From NCBI GenBank assembly GCA_005883215.1, contig VAYS01000026.1, positions 1 through 64,000 of the forward strand: 64,000 nucleotides of DNA. The letters are read 5' to 3'. Origin of the DNA: Actinomycetota bacterium. GTDB taxonomy: Bacteria > Actinomycetota > Thermoleophilia > Solirubrobacterales > Solirubrobacteraceae. Shown piece after piece: positions 43,693 to 51,311 of this stretch (position 1 is the stretch's first letter; each line of letters begins with the position of its first letter). Position numbers and translations under genes: made by a program. The notes below the pieces were generated by a model. That model was not told where the DNA came from, did not search any database, and saw only the letters and a list, made by a program, of their open reading frames with translations.

Positions 43693-44957
43693 AAGGCAAG
43701 CTGGGTGTCCGGACGGCGCCGGTCGATCTGTCTGCGCACAGCTTCTGGGAGCAGCCCCAGGCCGCGCGCGAGCGTGCGTTCGCGCGGCTCCGGGCAGACG
43801 CCCCGGTCTCCTGGCAAGACCAGCCCGAGAGTCCGCTCGTGCCGACCGAAGGGCTGACGGGCGGATACTGGGCGGTGGTGCGCCACGCCGACGTGCGGGC
43901 GATCTCGCGCGACCCGAAGACCTTCTGCTCGGGCCGCGGGGTGATGTTCGAGGATGCGCCGCAGGAGTTCCTCGACGCTACACAGTCGTTTCTGCCGATG
44001 GACGATCCCCAGCACGCCAAGCTCCGGGGGCTCGTCCAGAAGGCGTTCGCACCGCGCCATGTGCGCACGCTCGAGGACGGCATCCGCGCCGACGCGCGCG
44101 TGATCGTCGACCAGCTCGAGGCCGGCGCCACCGGTGATTTCGTCGAGCGGGTGGCCAAGCGCCTACCCCTGATGACGATCATGCGCATGCTCGGGGCGCC
44201 CGAGGCCGACCACGAGCGCCTCGTGGCGCATGCGGACACGCTGGTCTCCTGGAACGACGCCGAGCTCCTCGCCGGGCGCGAGCCCCTAGCGGTGATCGGC
44301 GAGGCGATCGCCGCTCTCCACGAGGCCGCCACCGCGATCGCCGCCGATCGGCGCCGGCACCCGGCCGGCGACCTGGTCACCGCACTGGTCGGCACCGAGG
44401 TGGACGGGGCGCGGCTGACCGACTTTGAGATCGCCTCCTTCTTCGTCCTGCTCTCGGTCGCCGGCAACGACACGACGCGCCACACCACATCCCGGGCGAT
44501 CAGGGCACTGTGCGACTTCCCCGACCAGCGAGTGGCGCTCCTGGACGACATCGAGGGACGCCTCGATACCGCCGTCGAGGAGTTCGTCCGCTGGGCCTCC
44601 CCGGTGATGACCTTCCGCCGCACGGCCACCCGCGACGCAGAGATCGCGGGCCAACCGGTCACCGAGGGCGACAAGGTGGTGCTCTTCTACCCCTCGGCGA
44701 ACCGCGACGAGGCCGCTTTCCCGGAGCCCGATCGCTTCGACGTCATCCGCGATCCCAATCCCCACGTCGGCTTCGGTGGTGGCGGGCCGCACTACTGCAT
44801 TGGGGCAGCGATCGCCCGCGCCCAGCTGAAGGCGCTCTTCACCGAGCTCCTGAGTGCCTTCCCGCAGCTCGAGGTCGGCGAGCCGCGCTACCTGGTGGGC
44901 AACTTCGTCAACGCCATCTCGGCGATGCCCATGGACGCCGGACCGCGGCGCAACTGA
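43686..44957 (+). CDS. Cytochrome P450
   Basis: A 423-residue P450 resembling actinobacterial CYP124/125/142-type enzymes that hydroxylate sterol or lipid side chains: head DLSAHSFWEQPQAARERAFARLR, FLPMDDPQHAKLRGLVQKAFAP, I-helix VLLSVAGNDTTRHTTSRAI, FRRTATRDAEIAGQPV and haem loop HVGFGGGGPHYCIGAAIARAQL. The GTG at 43686 lies inside the palindrome, 11 bp after the -10 box. It is the last gene before the tRNA-Ala target and cargo of the right islet. The substrate class is inferred from family resemblance. Confidence 0.9.
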   Translation: MSEGKLGVRTAPVDLSAHSFWEQPQAARERAFARLRADAPVSWQDQPESPLVPTEGLTGGYWAVVRHADVRAISRDPKTFCSGRGVMFEDAPQEFLDATQSFLPMDDPQHAKLRGLVQKAFAPRHVRTLEDGIRADARVIVDQLEAGATGDFVERVAKRLPLMTIMRMLGAPEADHERLVAHADTLVSWNDAELLAGREPLAVIGEAIAALHEAATAIAADRRRHPAGDLVTALVGTEVDGARLTDFEIASFFVLLSVAGNDTTRHTTSRAIRALCDFPDQRVALLDDIEGRLDTAVEEFVRWASPVMTFRRTATRDAEIAGQPVTEGDKVVLFYPSANRDEAAFPEPDRFDVIRDPNPHVGFGGGGPHYCIGAAIARAQLKALFTELLSAFPQLEVGEPRYLVGNFVNAISAMPMDAGPRRN

Positions 44958-44987
44958 GTCTTGTCGGACAGGCGGCCGGCGCCGGGA

Positions 44988-45008
44988 TGGCGCCAGCCGG
45001 GATCGAAC
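44988..45008 (-). repeat. Imperfect copy of the tRNA-Ala 3' end
   Basis: Just outside the intact tRNA, 21 nt (TGGCGCCAGCCGGGATCGAA plus C) match the last 21 nt of the tRNA gene at 45013-45033 in 19 positions. On the minus strand it gives a T-loop-like GTTCGATCC and an acceptor ending in CCA. It is probably an eroded earlier attachment-site copy. Confidence 0.6.
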
Positions 45009-45012
45009 TCGA

Positions 45013-45085
45013 TGGAGCCAGCCGGAATCGAACCGGCGACCTCCTGCTTGCAAAGCAGGCGCTCTCCCAACTGAGCTATGGCCCC
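45013..45085 (-). tRNA. tRNA-Ala (anticodon UGC)
   Basis: On the minus strand the 73 nt fold as a full cloverleaf: acceptor GGGGCCA paired with TGGCTCC, D arm with AGCTCAGTTGGGAGAGC, anticodon stem CCTGC/GCAGG with loop TTTGCAA, and T arm CCGGTTCGATTCCGG. CCA is encoded. The anticodon TGC reads alanine codons. It is the intact target whose 3' half is repeated at 41930 and 38672. Confidence 0.97.
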
Positions 45086-45124
45086 TCTATATCGAGTGTA
45101 GGCCCGAGCGCAGCTCGGGCGAGG

Positions 45125-46267
45125 CTAGCTGCGCCTACCGTCGTAGAGGTCGGAGTCCCCTCGGGCGATCAGGTCCTCGAGCTTGTCGTCGGGACGTAGC
45201 GCCGCGAGCCCGATCCTGATCGAGCCGACCAGGTTGCGCTGGGCGAGGGCGTCCTGAATGTCGGCCACGCGCCGGCGCGCCGTGCTGAGCGTGGTGTTGG
45301 TAAAGCCGCACAGGAACTCGTCGCCGCCAATCCGGACCACGAGGTCGTAGGTGCGAACCTGTGATTTGATCGCGTCGGCGAGAGCCTTCAGCAGATCGTC
45401 GCCGGCGGCGTGTCCCCCGTTGTCGTTGACCTGTTGCAGGCCGTCGACGCCGATGAACGCGAGCACGAACGGCTCGTTCGAGCCGGTCGCGCGGTCGATC
45501 TCGCGCTGCAGGGCGACCTTGCCCAGACCGTGTAGATGGACGCCGGTGAGATCAGCGAGATGAGCCCGGTGAAGGTCGATGCGGGCCTGGCGCCGATCGT
45601 CGGCGGCACGCGCCCGGTCGGCGGCGGCCTTCTCGCGATCCGTGGCCGCGCGGGCACGGTCGGCCGCAGCTTGGCTCCGGGTCCTGGCCAGCGATTTCTG
45701 CAGAGCCAAGATGGTCCCGTCTGGATGTCCGTCCGCCTCCCCGATCGCGGCCGCTCTGCGCTTTGCGGCGTCGTCGCGGGCCTCGGCCGCGCGGTCGCGG
45801 GCCGCCGCGGTCAGATCCCTAAGCCGGGCCATGTCGTCGCGCCGGGCGGCGGATCGTGCGCGTTCCAGGGCGCTGACGACGCGGCTCGTGGCGGCGATCT
45901 CTCGATCGCGTGAGGCGGCGGCGCGCTCCTCCCGCGATTCGTCATAGGCCCTCTGCGCGGAGGGCGTCGGCCGGGCGGTGACGTGATCTCGGTCGGCGGC
46001 CGCCTGATCGCGATCGGACGCGCGCTGATCGGCGTCGGCGCTCGCCTGGTCGGCGTAGGCGGAGGCCTCGTCGGCCTCCGAGCTGTCGCTATCGCCGTCG
46101 GAGGTCGTCTGATCGCTGTCCGAGTAGGTCTGGTCGAGGTCCGCGAGCGTCTGGGCAACCTCTTCGGCCGTCTGAGGCTCGGCAAGGGGATTGCCGTCGA
46201 CGCGCCCGTCGCCGTCGCGTTGATCGCGCGGGGACTCGGTGCCGCGGCCGTCCCTCGAGGCGCTCAC
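45125..46267 (-). CDS. Diguanylate cyclase with long Ala/Asp/Arg repeat region
   Basis: The C-terminal GGDEF domain (about 225-380) has the active-site loop RIGGDEFLCGF and an inhibitory I-site RTYD five residues before it, so c-di-GMP synthesis with product feedback is likely. The first 220 residues are soluble and made of SDSDQTTSDGDSD, ADQASADADQRASDRDQAAADRD and RARAATDREKAAADRARAADD repeats, probably a long helical or coiled-coil rod. No membrane segment or sensor domain is visible. Confidence 0.88.
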   Translation of the reverse strand: MSASRDGRGTESPRDQRDGDGRVDGNPLAEPQTAEEVAQTLADLDQTYSDSDQTTSDGDSDSSEADEASAYADQASADADQRASDRDQAAADRDHVTARPTPSAQRAYDESREERAAASRDREIAATSRVVSALERARSAARRDDMARLRDLTAAARDRAAEARDDAAKRRAAAIGEADGHPDGTILALQKSLARTRSQAAADRARAATDREKAAADRARAADDRRQARIDLHRAHLADLTGVHLHGLGKVALQREIDRATGSNEPFVLAFIGVDGLQQVNDNGGHAAGDDLLKALADAIKSQVRTYDLVVRIGGDEFLCGFTNTTLSTARRRVADIQDALAQRNLVGSIRIGLAALRPDDKLEDLIARGDSDLYDGRRS

Positions 46268-46500
46268 CGCGCCGGCCCGTCCCTAGCGCTAGCGCGGCAG
46301 CCCGAGGAATTGGACCTGCCTGAGGGCGCTGCTATCGACCGACTGGGACATCCCGCGGCGGGCACCAGAACCTCCGGATCGCCCTGCGTGTCAGCAAAGC
46401 TCGGAAGTCAAGTCGTGCTGCCTGTCCGTGCGGGGCAGACCTCAGGCCAATGCCCTCCATTGCCAAGGCTAGCACCCGACGAGCGGCGCGGCCGATGTCT

Positions 46501-46911
46501 TCAGCCACGCGATGGGGATGGGTGGCCGGGCAGCTCGTCCTCGTCGAGAAGATCGGTGGGCCCGAGGACGAACACCTCGCACAGGAGGTCGGGGTTCTGC
46601 TGGCCTCCGCTCATGAACCCGATCACCCGGCGCCCGGTGGCGCGTTCGACTACGGCGACGAAGCGCTCGCGCATGACCTCCTGGAACTCGATCCGCTGGG
46701 CGACCACCGTATGGTCGCGCCCGCCCTCGAGCAGGGTCTGCTCGACCCGCGAGAGCCCCCCGCGCAAGATGCATACGACCAGGTCGTCGTGGTAGTAGGA
46801 CTTCGCCCGGGTCGGGCCACGACCGTAGAAGTTCTTCAGCAACGCGACGATGCCGTCGGAGATCGCCGTGAGCACGTCGCCATGTGTGCCCTGGGTGGGT
46901 GGTTCGCTCAA
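46501..46911 (-). CDS. DUF2294 family protein
   Basis: The sequence ISDGIVALLKNFYGRGPTRAKSYYHDDLVVCILRGGLSRVEQTLLEGG, then RIEFQEVMRERFVAVVERATGRRVIGFMSG, is characteristic of the DUF2294 family found in many Gram-positive bacteria. Its biochemical role is not known. It has 136 residues with an acidic tail. About 230 bp with no gene separate it from the GGDEF gene upstream. Confidence 0.85.
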   Translation of the reverse strand: MSEPPTQGTHGDVLTAISDGIVALLKNFYGRGPTRAKSYYHDDLVVCILRGGLSRVEQTLLEGGRDHTVVAQRIEFQEVMRERFVAVVERATGRRVIGFMSGGQQNPDLLCEVFVLGPTDLLDEDELPGHPSPSRG

Positions 46912-46966
46912 GCCGGCCCCGGCTCCCGCTAGCGGGCGGAGACTGTGTCAGCCTAGCCGGAAGCGA

Positions 46967-47803
46967 CTACTTGTCGAAGTCGAAGTCGCGCGGGGGGCGC
47001 TGCTCGAACCAAAGCCGATCGTGCTCTGGCGTCTCCTGGAGGAATTCCGGGGTCTCCTCGAGGACGTCTTCGCCCTCGCCTTCTTCGTGCTCGGCGTCGC
47101 CCGGAGGCGGCGGTGGGTGGGGCGGCTGCTCGCCACCCGCCTCGGCGGGGGGCTCGTCTGCGGACTCGGGCTCGACGTGGGCGGGGGGAGGCGGCGGCTC
47201 GGCGGGGTGCGGGGTAGCCGGCGCAGCGGCGGGCGGTGGAGTCTGGGAGGCTGGAGGCTCGGCGGGGGCCGGCGGAGGCGGGGGGGCCGGCGCCGGCGCC
47301 TGGGGTGGGTAGGACGAGGCCGCGTCAGCGGCCTCCTGATAGTGGCCCGCCTCGACGTCGTACTCGACCGTCTCGGGACCAACCTGGCCCATCCCGGGGT
47401 CGGCTGCCGGCGGCTCGGCGGCGGGCGCGTGCTCGGCGGGCTCGCCAAAGCTCTCCTGGCCGGGGATCGGCTCGGGGGGGGCCACCGCCTCCTCGGGCCA
47501 GGGCTCCTCCTCGGGGGTGGCCGCCGGATGCAGGAGGGTCTCCGCGTCGCCGGGGGGAGCCTGCTCGAGTCCCTCGACGGGGACCGGGGCGCCCCCCGCA
47601 TCGTCCGTAAGCGCTGCGGGCGGATATGGCTCGGCCTCGGCCTGGGTCCCGCCGTTCTCGCCGGCGGGTGGGGGTGTCCCCTCGATCGGGGTTCGCACGG
47701 GCCCCAGCGCCTCGCGCTCCTGCCGGGCGATCTCGGTCGCGTCCGCACCCCGCCGCCGCTTGAGCTCCAGGTGCTCGCGGATGGCGTCGTCGAGCTGTCC
47801 CAT
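46967..47803 (-). CDS. Conserved protein with structured ends and a Pro/Glu/Ala-rich middle
   Basis: The N-terminus MGQLDDAIREHLELKRRRGA is a basic amphipathic helix, and the C-terminus LQETPEHDRLWFEQRPPRDF ends in DFDK. The 200 residues between are low-complexity Pro/Ala/Glu. Structured ends with a disordered linker suggest a scaffold or adaptor whose two ends bind partners; that is inference. The gene lies 12 bp downstream of the membrane GGDEF gene and may be co-transcribed with it. Confidence 0.7.
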   Translation of the reverse strand: MGQLDDAIREHLELKRRRGADATEIARQEREALGPVRTPIEGTPPPAGENGGTQAEAEPYPPAALTDDAGGAPVPVEGLEQAPPGDAETLLHPAATPEEEPWPEEAVAPPEPIPGQESFGEPAEHAPAAEPPAADPGMGQVGPETVEYDVEAGHYQEAADAASSYPPQAPAPAPPPPPAPAEPPASQTPPPAAAPATPHPAEPPPPPAHVEPESADEPPAEAGGEQPPHPPPPPGDAEHEEGEGEDVLEETPEFLQETPEHDRLWFEQRPPRDFDFDK

Positions 47804-47815
47804 CGCGGCCTTAGC

Positions 47816-49729
47816 CTACTGCGCGCGTACGGTCTTGTTCTTGCCTGCCCGCTTGGCGCGGTATAGCGCGGCGTCGGCGGCGGCGACCAGCTCGCGCGGG
47901 CTGGCGCCGGCGTCGTCCAGTGAGGACACGCCCAGGCTCGCCGTCACGTCTATGGTGCCCTCCTGCTCGAGCAGGGGCAGGGAGAGCCCTTCGATGCCCT
48001 CACGCACGCGCTCGGCCAGGTGGTAGGCGCCCTCGAGGTCGGTCTGGGGCAGGACGACGGCCAGCTCCTCTCCGCCGTAGCGCGCGGGGGCGTCGATCTC
48101 GCGCGAGTACTCGCGCACGATGCGCGCCACCTCCTGGAGGACCAGGTCTCCCTGCTGGTGGCCGTAGTCGTCGTTGATCCGCTTGAAGTTGTCGATGTCG
48201 AGCATGATCAGGCTGACCGGCTGCCCAAAGCGCCGCGAGCGTTCGACCTCGCTGTCCAGGGCCTCCTGAAAGCGGCGGTGGTTGAACAGCCCGGTGAGCT
48301 CGTCAGTCACCGCCTGTCGCTGGACGACCTCGTGCAGGGAGACGTTCTCGATCGATACCCCGGCCTGTGCGGCCAGGTAGTGGAACAGCTCCCGCTCGGC
48401 CTCGCTGAAGTCGCGGTCGGCGCGGGCCACCGAGATCAGGCCGAGCACCCGTCCATCGCCCGCGGGTCGGTCTCCGTCGCCCTCGGAGTCCCCGGCGCGC
48501 AGCGGATAGGCCAGCGCCCACGTCTTGCTCGTGGCGGCACGCGCCAGTTCCCGCGTCTGCAGGGCGTCTGCCTCGGCCTGGGCCAGGGCGTCGCGGAACG
48601 GGTCGAGGTCCCCCAGCCGGGCGCGTTCCTGGAGGGGCTCGCCGGAGCCGGCGCGCGCCGTCGCCCGTCCCCCGGCCGCCTGCACCCCCTCCACGGCGGT
48701 GCGCAGCACCAGCTCGAGCAGCGCGTCGCGGTCGAGGTTTGAGGCAAATGCTTGGCCGATGCGCTGGAGCGCCTGCTGCAGGCGTGCCCGCTGCTCGCGC
48801 AGCTCGTCCAGGCGCGACTCGAGCTGGCCGGACATCTTGTTGAACTCGTCGCCGAGCTCGGCGAACTCGTCGCGTCCGCTCACCGGGACGCTGGTCGAGA
48901 AATCGCCGGTGCCCAGCCGCCGGGCGGCGTCGAGGAAGCGGGCGATCTGCCCTTGCAGGCTGCGCGAGACCAGGACAGCGAAGGCAAAGGCGATGATGAA
49001 GAAGCCGGCCAGGATGGCGGCGGCGAGCTCGCGGCTGGCCGACACGTTGGACGCGGTCGAGCGGCGGTCAGAGAGCAGGATCACCCGCAGCGGCTGGCCG
49101 CCGAAGCCCGAGGCGGTAAACGACGCCAAGCGCCAGGGCCGCCCCATGAGGGTGGTATTGCCGACCAGCGGCAGGGAGGCCACGTTGGAGATCGCCACCG
49201 TCGAAGCGAGCAGGCCGTTGCCCGCCCGCAGGACCACCTGGACGTCCTGGCGCTGGGGGTCCTGCGTCTTGGCCTGCACGGCCCGGACGAAGCTCGCGGC
49301 CGAGGTCACCGAGACCTGTAGCTCGCCCAGCGGTCGTCGGCGCTGATCCACCAGCTGGCGAATCGCGGGGGCCGTCGCCGTGCGGTCGCCGGAGTCGGCC
49401 ACCACCCGGCCGCCGCGCGTGACCACCACGCGGCGGGCGCCCAGCGCCGGGACCAGGTGCTTTACCCGGCGGCGCACGACGCCGGCGTCCTTGCGCGCCA
49501 GGGCCGACGCCAGCCCGGGGTCGCGGCCCAGCCGGTTAAGCACCGCCATCGCGCTGTCGGCGTCCTGCAGGTAGACGTTGGACGCCACCCGCAGCTTGGC
49601 CGCCACCGCCGCGTCTGACTTGCCGCTCTCGCTGTCGGAGATCAGGCGAAACAGGACGAACGCCACCGAGATCATCGGGACGATCACGATGAGCACGAAG
49701 AACAGGGTCAGGCGGTTGCGAAAGCTCAT
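47816..49729 (-). CDS. Membrane diguanylate cyclase (extracellular sensor-HAMP-GAF-GGDEF)
   Basis: Order: first membrane helix (RLTLFFVLIVIVPMISVAFVL), an extracytoplasmic sensor to about residue 240, second helix (AAAILAGFFIIAFAFAVLV), a HAMP linker (RFLDAARRLGTGDFSTSVPV), a GAF-like domain and the GGDEF domain from about 490. The active site is YGGEEL, with I-site REID five residues earlier, and NFKRINDDYGHQQGD is intact. It should make c-di-GMP in response to an external signal. The ATG at 49729 (MSFRNRL) fits the first helix. Confidence 0.92.
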   Translation of the reverse strand: MSFRNRLTLFFVLIVIVPMISVAFVLFRLISDSESGKSDAAVAAKLRVASNVYLQDADSAMAVLNRLGRDPGLASALARKDAGVVRRRVKHLVPALGARRVVVTRGGRVVADSGDRTATAPAIRQLVDQRRRPLGELQVSVTSAASFVRAVQAKTQDPQRQDVQVVLRAGNGLLASTVAISNVASLPLVGNTTLMGRPWRLASFTASGFGGQPLRVILLSDRRSTASNVSASRELAAAILAGFFIIAFAFAVLVSRSLQGQIARFLDAARRLGTGDFSTSVPVSGRDEFAELGDEFNKMSGQLESRLDELREQRARLQQALQRIGQAFASNLDRDALLELVLRTAVEGVQAAGGRATARAGSGEPLQERARLGDLDPFRDALAQAEADALQTRELARAATSKTWALAYPLRAGDSEGDGDRPAGDGRVLGLISVARADRDFSEAERELFHYLAAQAGVSIENVSLHEVVQRQAVTDELTGLFNHRRFQEALDSEVERSRRFGQPVSLIMLDIDNFKRINDDYGHQQGDLVLQEVARIVREYSREIDAPARYGGEELAVVLPQTDLEGAYHLAERVREGIEGLSLPLLEQEGTIDVTASLGVSSLDDAGASPRELVAAADAALYRAKRAGKNKTVRAQ

Positions 49730-49868
49730 CCGGTCAAGGCCGGCGGCCAGAGGGAGTCGATCTGAGCGTAGTCCTCGGGGGCGACCTTCCACGCCGGTGC
49801 GCGATTGCCTGCGCTCTAGACTTCTGGGTCGGCGCGGCCGCAGCAGGTCAGATTGCGGCCGGGTTCCC

Positions 49869-49941
49869 GGGGCTATAGCTCAGTTGGGAGAGCGCCTGGA
49901 TCGCACCCAGGAGGTCGGGGGTTCGAGTCCCCCTAGCTCCA
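49869..49941 (+). tRNA. tRNA-Ala (anticodon CGC)
   Basis: A complete 73-nt cloverleaf with acceptor GGGGCTA/TAGCTCC, D arm AGCTCAGTTGGGAGAGC, anticodon stem CCTGG/CCAGG with loop ATCGCAC, T arm GGGGGTTCGAGTCCCCC and encoded CCA. It is a different isoacceptor from the one at 45013 and shows no nearby duplicates. Confidence 0.96.
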
Positions 49942-49950
49942 TCGGAAGGG

Positions 49951-49973
49951 GCCCGCTAGAGCGGGTCTTTTTC
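49951..49973 (+). terminator. Rho-independent terminator after tRNA-Ala(CGC)
   Basis: CCCGC-TAGA-GCGGG is followed by TCTTTTTC, a short strong hairpin with a U tract, 10 bp after the tRNA 3' end. Confidence 0.9.
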
Positions 49974-50071
49974 GTGGGCGAGTGGGGCGGGATGGGCGCA
50001 TGGCGTAGTCGGGCGGGCTTGGAGGGCGGCCGGGTCCCCGACTCTCGGGGCCCGGGGTCGTGTCATCGAGG

Positions 50072-50719
50072 TCAGGCCTTGGTGCCGGTGGCGTTGGCGA
50101 GCCCGTGCCATGCGGTCTGGGTGATGGTTTCGACCAAGGTGGCGCGTGGTACGTCACGATGCTCAAGCCACCACAGCGCGAGACCGGTCATGGCCGAACG
50201 TAGTACCTCGGCGACGGGTTCGAGCATCGCTGGCCCGAGGCGAAGCGCGGGCTCGGCGGCGAGCAGGCCCGTGACGGCCGACCGCGCTGTGGCGCGCATG
50301 CCGGCATGGAAGGCGCGAATCTCGGGGTCGCCGGTGACGTCTTGAAAGAGCATCGCCCAGGCGAACGGGTTGGTCTCCACATAGGCAAACCAGGCATCTG
50401 CCACGGCGGCGACACGGCCTGGCAGGGACGCTTGGACGGTCATGCCCTCGGCGAGGGTGCGGAGCAACTCGTCTCGGTGGGTGGCCAGCAGCTGCAGGTA
50501 GAGGTCTCTCTTCGACCCGAAGTGGCGGTAGACGATCACCTTGGTTACCCCCGCGCGCTCGGCCACTTCGTCTAGGGAAACCTGGTCATACCCCCGCTGA
50601 GCGAATTGCTCGGAGGCCGCCCTGATCAGCGTCTCGCGCCGCTGGGCCGCCGGAAGTCGCTGGCGCACCCGGCGCTCGGTCTTCGGCCTCCGCCGGCTGG
50701 CGGTTGCTATGTCACTCAT
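50072..50719 (-). CDS. TetR-family transcriptional regulator
   Basis: HTH: RETLIRAASEQFAQRGYDQVSLDEVAERAGVTKVIVYRHFGSKRDLYL, preceded by a basic arm (RRRPKTERRVRQRL). The ATG at 50719 lies inside a GTCAC...GTGAC palindrome that also overlaps the divergent cupin promoter. Autoregulation and repression of the cupin gene are likely. Confidence 0.9.
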   Translation of the reverse strand: MSDIATASRRRPKTERRVRQRLPAAQRRETLIRAASEQFAQRGYDQVSLDEVAERAGVTKVIVYRHFGSKRDLYLQLLATHRDELLRTLAEGMTVQASLPGRVAAVADAWFAYVETNPFAWAMLFQDVTGDPEIRAFHAGMRATARSAVTGLLAAEPALRLGPAMLEPVAEVLRSAMTGLALWWLEHRDVPRATLVETITQTAWHGLANATGTKA

Positions 50720-50733
50720 GGGTGACTTATACT
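50704..50733 (+). promoter_or_regulatory. Cupin-gene promoter with embedded operator
   Basis: TTGCTA at 50704-50709 and TATACT at 50728-50733 (18-bp spacer) form a plus-strand promoter. The spacer holds GTCAC-TCATGG-GTGAC at 50711-50726, an inverted repeat with 5-bp arms that also covers the TetR start codon. This places the TetR operator in the centre of the cupin promoter. Confidence 0.6.
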
Positions 50734-50758
50734 ACACCGCCCGATGGAAGGGAGCGGC

Positions 50759-51259
50759 ATGCCAGTACTTGTTCACGATCCGGTCCGTCGCCAGCGTCTT
50801 GCGTTTTCGCGAGAAGGCGATGTTCTGCACGCGGAGGTGTATGCGGATCCGGGCGGCGATGTTCCGTCGCACTATCACCCATCGCAGGAGGAGCGGTTTG
50901 AGGTTCTTGCCGGGCATGTGCGATTCGACGTAGGCGGAAGGCGGATCGAGGGGGGACCGGGAACGCGCGTCCTTGCACCGCCGGGTGCGAAGCACGCGTT
51001 TCGCAATATCGGCAAGGTCGAGGCGCACCTGCGGGTTGAGGTCAAGCCCGCGCTCCAGCTACAGGGCTTTCTCGAAGAGGCCGCGGCGCTCGCCCGAGCG
51101 CGGCGCTACACCCGCCGCGGTCTACCCAGGCGACCGGGCGCGGTCATCGAGCTCGCCAACCTGATGGTTCGCTACGCGGACACCACGGTCATGGCGTTTC
51201 CGCCGCCGGTCATCCAGCGGCTAGTGCTTGCCCGCCTGGCGCGGCCGGGACGCAGGTGA
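50759..51259 (+). CDS. Cupin-domain protein
   Basis: The metal-binding cupin motif appears as SHYHPSQEERFEVLAGHVRFDVGG, with PGTRVLAPPGAKHAFRN as the second motif. GAAGGGAG lies just before the ATG at 50759; an ATG at 50744 is the alternative. The C-terminal part (ELANLMVRYADTTVMAFPPPVIQRLVLARL) is helical. Divergent TetR control suggests an inducible small-molecule enzyme; the substrate is unknown. Confidence 0.8.
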   Translation: MPVLVHDPVRRQRLAFSREGDVLHAEVYADPGGDVPSHYHPSQEERFEVLAGHVRFDVGGRRIEGGPGTRVLAPPGAKHAFRNIGKVEAHLRVEVKPALQLQGFLEEAAALARARRYTRRGLPRRPGAVIELANLMVRYADTTVMAFPPPVIQRLVLARLARPGRR

Positions 51260-51311
51260 TCGTGACACGGCTAGGAGGCGGCGCTCTGCATCTCCGCGGC
51301 TTGCGCCGCGC

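Noticed and set aside
44510-45199. Plus-strand frame containing SRNRTGDLLLAKQALSQLSYG
   Set aside because: It runs through the antisense of P450 codons and the tRNA-Ala gene; a known type of false gene call.
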